A stretch of 7,478 nt of DNA from Candidatus Adiutrix sp. (GTDB taxonomy: Bacteria > Desulfobacterota > Desulfarculia > Adiutricales > Adiutricaceae), in the NCBI GenBank assembly GCA_031285975.1, contig JAITVE010000215.1:1-7478 (forward strand), read 5' to 3'. Positions 4,408 through 7,478 of the stretch are shown here, in pieces. The position numbers were made by a program, and so were the translations under genes. The notes beneath the pieces were generated by a model. That model saw only the letters and a list, made by a program, of their open reading frames with translations. It was not told the DNA's origin and did no database searches. Position 1 is the first letter of the stretch. Each line of letters starts with the position of its first letter.

Positions 4408-7400
4408 CTACTTCGCCAGGGTGGCGTAGACGGCTTCCATGACTTTGGGGTGGTTGATTTTGCCCAAGGGGGTCATGGGGACTTCGGCCAGGTAGATGAA
4501 CTGGCGGGGGAAATAGATTTCCGGCTTGCCGTCTTCTTTGAGGGCCTGCCAGAGGCGGGGGAGATCGGGGGCGGGATCCTGGGTGATGAAGACGAGCTTT
4601 TCGCCTTTGGCGTCGTCGTCCATAGCGATGACCACCTGCGGGCGGCCGGGCCAGACGGCGGCGGCGACCTCTTCGACGGCGGCCAGGGAGACCATTTCGC
4701 CGCCGATTTTAGCAAAACGCTTGAAGCGGCCCTTGATCCAGACAAAGCCGTCGTCGTCAATTTCCACAATGTCGCCGGTGTCATACCAGCCGTCTTCCGG
4801 CGGCACAATGACTCCGGGCTGCTCGGGCCGCATGTAGCCGCGCATGACGTTGGGGCCGCGCACCACCAGCTTGCCGCCTTTGGCCACGCCCTCCACGGGC
4901 TCGACTTTGTATTCCACGCCGGGGGCCATGGGGCCCACGGTGCCGACGCGGTTGTTCATGTGGCCGCCCAGGGCCAGAACCGGGGCGGTTTCGCTGGCCC
5001 CATAGCCTTCGAAGACGCGCACGCCCAGTTTGTCCGCATAGAGGGCCCTGGTTTTGGGTTTCAGCTTTTCCGCGCCCACGAGCATGATGCGCAGGCTGGT
5101 GAAATCATAGTGGTGGGCGTTGCGGCCCCAGGCCGAGGCGAAGGTGTCGCTGGCGATGGCCACGGTGGCCCGGGTATCGTAAATGAGTTCCGGGATGATT
5201 TTGGTGTGGAGCGGGCTCAGGTAGGTGAAGCAGCGCATCCCGCTCATCAGGGGCGTGAGCACCCCCACGGTGAGGCCAAAGGCGTGGAACATGGGGAGGG
5301 CGTTGAAAAAGATGTCGTCTTCGTGCACTTCAATGAGGCTCGTGGACTGGTAGACGTTGGACAGAAGGTTCCGGTGCGACAGGGCCACGCCCTTGGGCTT
5401 GCCCTCCGAGCCGGAGGTGAAAACCATAATCGCCGTGCCGTCCGCCGATTCGGGCGTGGAGCGCCACAGGCGGGCGGCGATATTTTCAGTGAGGGAAACG
5501 TTTTCCACACCGCCCAAATCTTCCAGGTAGACCATACGGGCCGGCAGATTGGCGGCCATTTCTTCCATTTCAGCATTGGCCAGGAAGCGGCGGGAGGTGA
5601 TGACCGTCTTGACCTGGGCGGTGGTGAGGGCCGAGGTCATGGGGCCGGGGCCCTGGCTGTAGTTCATCATCACGGCGGTGCGCCCGGCGGCCCAGAGGCC
5701 CAGGAGGGTGGTCATGTTGGCCACAGAGTTGGGCAGCAGCACGCCCACCTGCTCCCCCGGTTTGGTGAAGGCGGTGAAGCGGCGGCCCTGGAGCCGGGCC
5801 CGGAACATGAGCTGGGCGTAGGTGAGGGGTTTGCGCTCCGCGTCTTCCAGGATGACGCGCCCGGAGCCGCAGCGGCGGGCGGAATCTTTCAGGGCGGCCC
5901 AGAGGTTACGGTTGTAATCCATGGTCTGGAAGCGGCACTCGGTCATGAGGGTATAGAGGGCCTCGCCCGCGCGGCGGCGCTGATCCTTCTGCTTTTCGCC
6001 GGGGGCGGATTTGATTTCCAGGCGGCGGGGCGGCATGATGGTGACGCGGATGGGCGTTTTTTTCGGCAGGTTGTGCATATGCTCGCGCAGGCGGCCAAAG
6101 CGGGTGTACTGCGGGCCGTCAATGACCACGGGCAGGAGCGGCGCGTTGGTTTTGGCGGCGATGAGGCCCGAGCCGTCATAAATTTTCATGAGGCCGCCGG
6201 TGGTGGTGATGCGGCCCTCGGGGAAAACGACCACCAACTCGCCCTGATTGAGCGCGTCAATGAGGCCGCGGGTGGCCAGGGGCTGGTTGGGGTTGACGGG
6301 CAGGGCCTGGAAGACGCGCAGCAGGGGCTTGATCCACCAGACCTGAGCCCAGTAACTGTCAATGGCAAAGGTGAGGCGGCGGGGGATATAGGCCACCAGG
6401 AGCACCGCGTCCAACAGCGAGGTGTGGTTGGCAATGAGGAGGGCCGGGCCCTCCTTGAGGTCGCGGATATGTTCCAGCCCGGTGACTTTGGGCCGGAAGA
6501 AAATTTTCAGGATGACGGCGGCCAGGGTTTTCAAGCTCTGGTCGGGCAGGAAGTAGAGGGTGAGAACGGCCACGGCCACGGCGGTGACGGCCACGAAGGC
6601 GAAAACGTGAGCGAGAGAAAAACCCAGCGAAGTCAAAATCATAACAGAGAGGCTCCCGGCGCAGATGAACAGGGCGTTGACAATATTATTGGCGGCAATG
6701 ACCCGCGAGCGCTCCCCGGCCCCGGCCAGGTGCTGCAACAGGGCGTTCAGCGGCACCACGAAGAGCCCGCCGGTGACGCTCACCAACAGGCAGCACAACC
6801 CCAGGCGCACATAGGCCCACTGGCCGAGGAAAACAGGCAGGGTGACGCTCCCGGCCGCCGCCTCCGGCAGCCGCCAGACGCTCAGGGCCATAAGGATCAG
6901 GAACAGGCTCAGCCAGGCAGCGGAAACCGGCACCAGGCGGGCGCTGATTTCCCCCCGCAAAAGCCACTGCGCGGCCAGGGAGCCCAGGCCGACCCCCAGG
7001 GCGAAGAGGGTCACCAGGAAGCTGTTCACGCCCGGCGTACCCCCCAAAACATCGCGGCACAGCACGGGAATCTGGGTGATGAGGATGCCGCCCATGGCCC
7101 AGAACCAGCTGATGGCCAAGACGGACAGCCACATGGCCCGGCGGCCCCGCACCGAGCCGACTATGGCCCAGGTGGAGCGCCAAACGCGCAGATCAACCTT
7201 GATATCAGACTGCCCCTCGGCGGACTCGGGCTGTTTCAGGGCCAAAACCAAACCGAGCGCGGCCACCAGCACCAAACCGCCCGGCAAAAAAACGGTGGTG
7301 CCGCCGGGCCTCCCCACCAGCCAGGAACCGGCCAGGGTGCCCAAGACAATGGCCAGGAAAGTGGCGGCCTCCACTAAACCGTTGCCCGCCACCAAATCGT

Positions 7401-7478
7401 CCTTGTCCAAAACTTCCGGGAGCAGGCCATACTTGAGCGGCCCGAAGAAGGCCGACTGGGCCCCCATCAAAAACAGCA
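4408..7478 (-). CDS. aas: LplT-PlsC-acyl-ACP synthetase fusion (Aas), 5' end outside window
   Basis: This protein imports lysophospholipid across the inner membrane and re-acylates it using fatty acid activated on acyl carrier protein, as separate LplT and Aas do in E. coli. About 1022 residues are visible. The frame stays open to the window edge (Leu-Phe precede the Leu-Met-Gly-Ala-Gln of an LplT-type helix), so roughly the first 100 residues are missing. Counting from the TTG codon at 7470-7468: MFS membrane region about 1-310; PlsC domain about 320-500 with NHTSLLD (348-354, His-x4-Asp) and VVFPEGR (414-420); AMP-binding synthetase about 525-1018 with TSGSEGKPKG (685-694), YGASETAP (823-830), GWYDTGD (894-900) and a C-terminal TPLGKI (1000-1005), whose Lys1004 is the likely adenylation lysine. 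All key residues are present. It converges on mgtE and has its own terminator. Domain order copies the lplT-aas operon. Substrate detail is inferred from the family. Confidence 0.93.
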   Translation of the reverse strand, partial: LFLMGAQSAFFGPLKYGLLPEVLDKDDLVAGNGLVEAATFLAIVLGTLAGSWLVGRPGGTTVFLPGGLVLVAALGLVLALKQPESAEGQSDIKVDLRVWRSTWAIVGSVRGRRAMWLSVLAISWFWAMGGILITQIPVLCRDVLGGTPGVNSFLVTLFALGVGLGSLAAQWLLRGEISARLVPVSAAWLSLFLILMALSVWRLPEAAAGSVTLPVFLGQWAYVRLGLCCLLVSVTGGLFVVPLNALLQHLAGAGERSRVIAANNIVNALFICAGSLSVMILTSLGFSLAHVFAFVAVTAVAVAVLTLYFLPDQSLKTLAAVILKIFFRPKVTGLEHIRDLKEGPALLIANHTSLLDAVLLVAYIPRRLTFAIDSYWAQVWWIKPLLRVFQALPVNPNQPLATRGLIDALNQGELVVVFPEGRITTTGGLMKIYDGSGLIAAKTNAPLLPVVIDGPQYTRFGRLREHMHNLPKKTPIRVTIMPPRRLEIKSAPGEKQKDQRRRAGEALYTLMTECRFQTMDYNRNLWAALKDSARRCGSGRVILEDAERKPLTYAQLMFRARLQGRRFTAFTKPGEQVGVLLPNSVANMTTLLGLWAAGRTAVMMNYSQGPGPMTSALTTAQVKTVITSRRFLANAEMEEMAANLPARMVYLEDLGGVENVSLTENIAARLWRSTPESADGTAIMVFTSGSEGKPKGVALSHRNLLSNVYQSTSLIEVHEDDIFFNALPMFHAFGLTVGVLTPLMSGMRCFTYLSPLHTKIIPELIYDTRATVAIASDTFASAWGRNAHHYDFTSLRIMLVGAEKLKPKTRALYADKLGVRVFEGYGASETAPVLALGGHMNNRVGTVGPMAPGVEYKVEPVEGVAKGGKLVVRGPNVMRGYMRPEQPGVIVPPEDGWYDTGDIVEIDDDGFVWIKGRFKRFAKIGGEMVSLAAVEEVAAAVWPGRPQVVIAMDDDAKGEKLVFITQDPAPDLPRLWQALKEDGKPEIYFPRQFIYLAEVPMTPLGKINHPKVMEAVYATLAK

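Noticed and set aside
4306..7377. A 1023-codon open frame on the + strand opposite aas
   Set aside because: Its product is Gly/His/Gln/Ala-rich low-complexity sequence with no recognisable domain, while the minus-strand frame encodes an intact MFS-PlsC-AMP-binding protein with all motifs. The open antisense frame is a by-product of strong G/C preference at third codon positions.
1..7478. Search for CRISPR arrays, insertion sequences, tRNA/rRNA genes, toxin-antitoxin pairs or phage genes
   Set aside because: No repeat-spacer pattern, terminal inverted repeats, transposase, tRNA-like fold or defence-type gene was seen. The window is filled by housekeeping envelope and transport genes.

Overview
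The window reads as ordinary chromosome of a Gram-negative bacterium with GC-rich coding DNA (roughly 65-75 % in most genes by eye). The Tol envelope genes, the lysophospholipid-recycling gene and the codon bias would fit a Desulfovibrio-like sulfate reducer (Desulfobacterota). That placement is an impression from protein similarity, not something the sequence proves.

Layout. Positions 53-2415 hold a compact tolQ-tolR-tolA set on the + strand. TolQ and TolR form the inner-membrane proton channel. TolA is the periplasm-spanning partner with a TolA/TonB-like C-terminal domain. tolQ and tolR are 1 nt apart; tolR and tolA are separated by 28 nt containing a perfect small hairpin. The tolB and pal genes that usually complete the system do not follow. 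A new promoter candidate and a strong Shine-Dalgarno then lead into a small gene (2542-2958) for an unrecognised, secreted, strongly basic Pro/Arg-rich protein. Next is mgtE (3002-4336), a complete Mg2+ channel/transporter with the N-domain, two CBS domains and membrane pore.

An almost perfect bidirectional terminator (4351-4390) separates mgtE from a converging minus-strand gene that fills the rest of the window (4408-7478) and runs off its right edge. This gene encodes an LplT-type MFS transporter fused to a PlsC acyltransferase and an AMP-binding acyl-ACP synthetase. It is a one-chain version of the lplT-aas pathway that imports and re-acylates lysophospholipids.

The common theme is the cell envelope: outer-membrane constriction and integrity (Tol), phospholipid repair (LplT-Aas) and Mg2+ entry (MgtE). 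No mobile element, CRISPR, tRNA, rRNA or defence system is visible, and I do not see a new biological system here. The points most worth a second look are the unknown secreted basic protein, the AT-richer and codon-atypical tolA, the low-complexity additions on TolQ and TolR, and a pore-motif variant in MgtE. No stretch over 300 bases lacks a gene.
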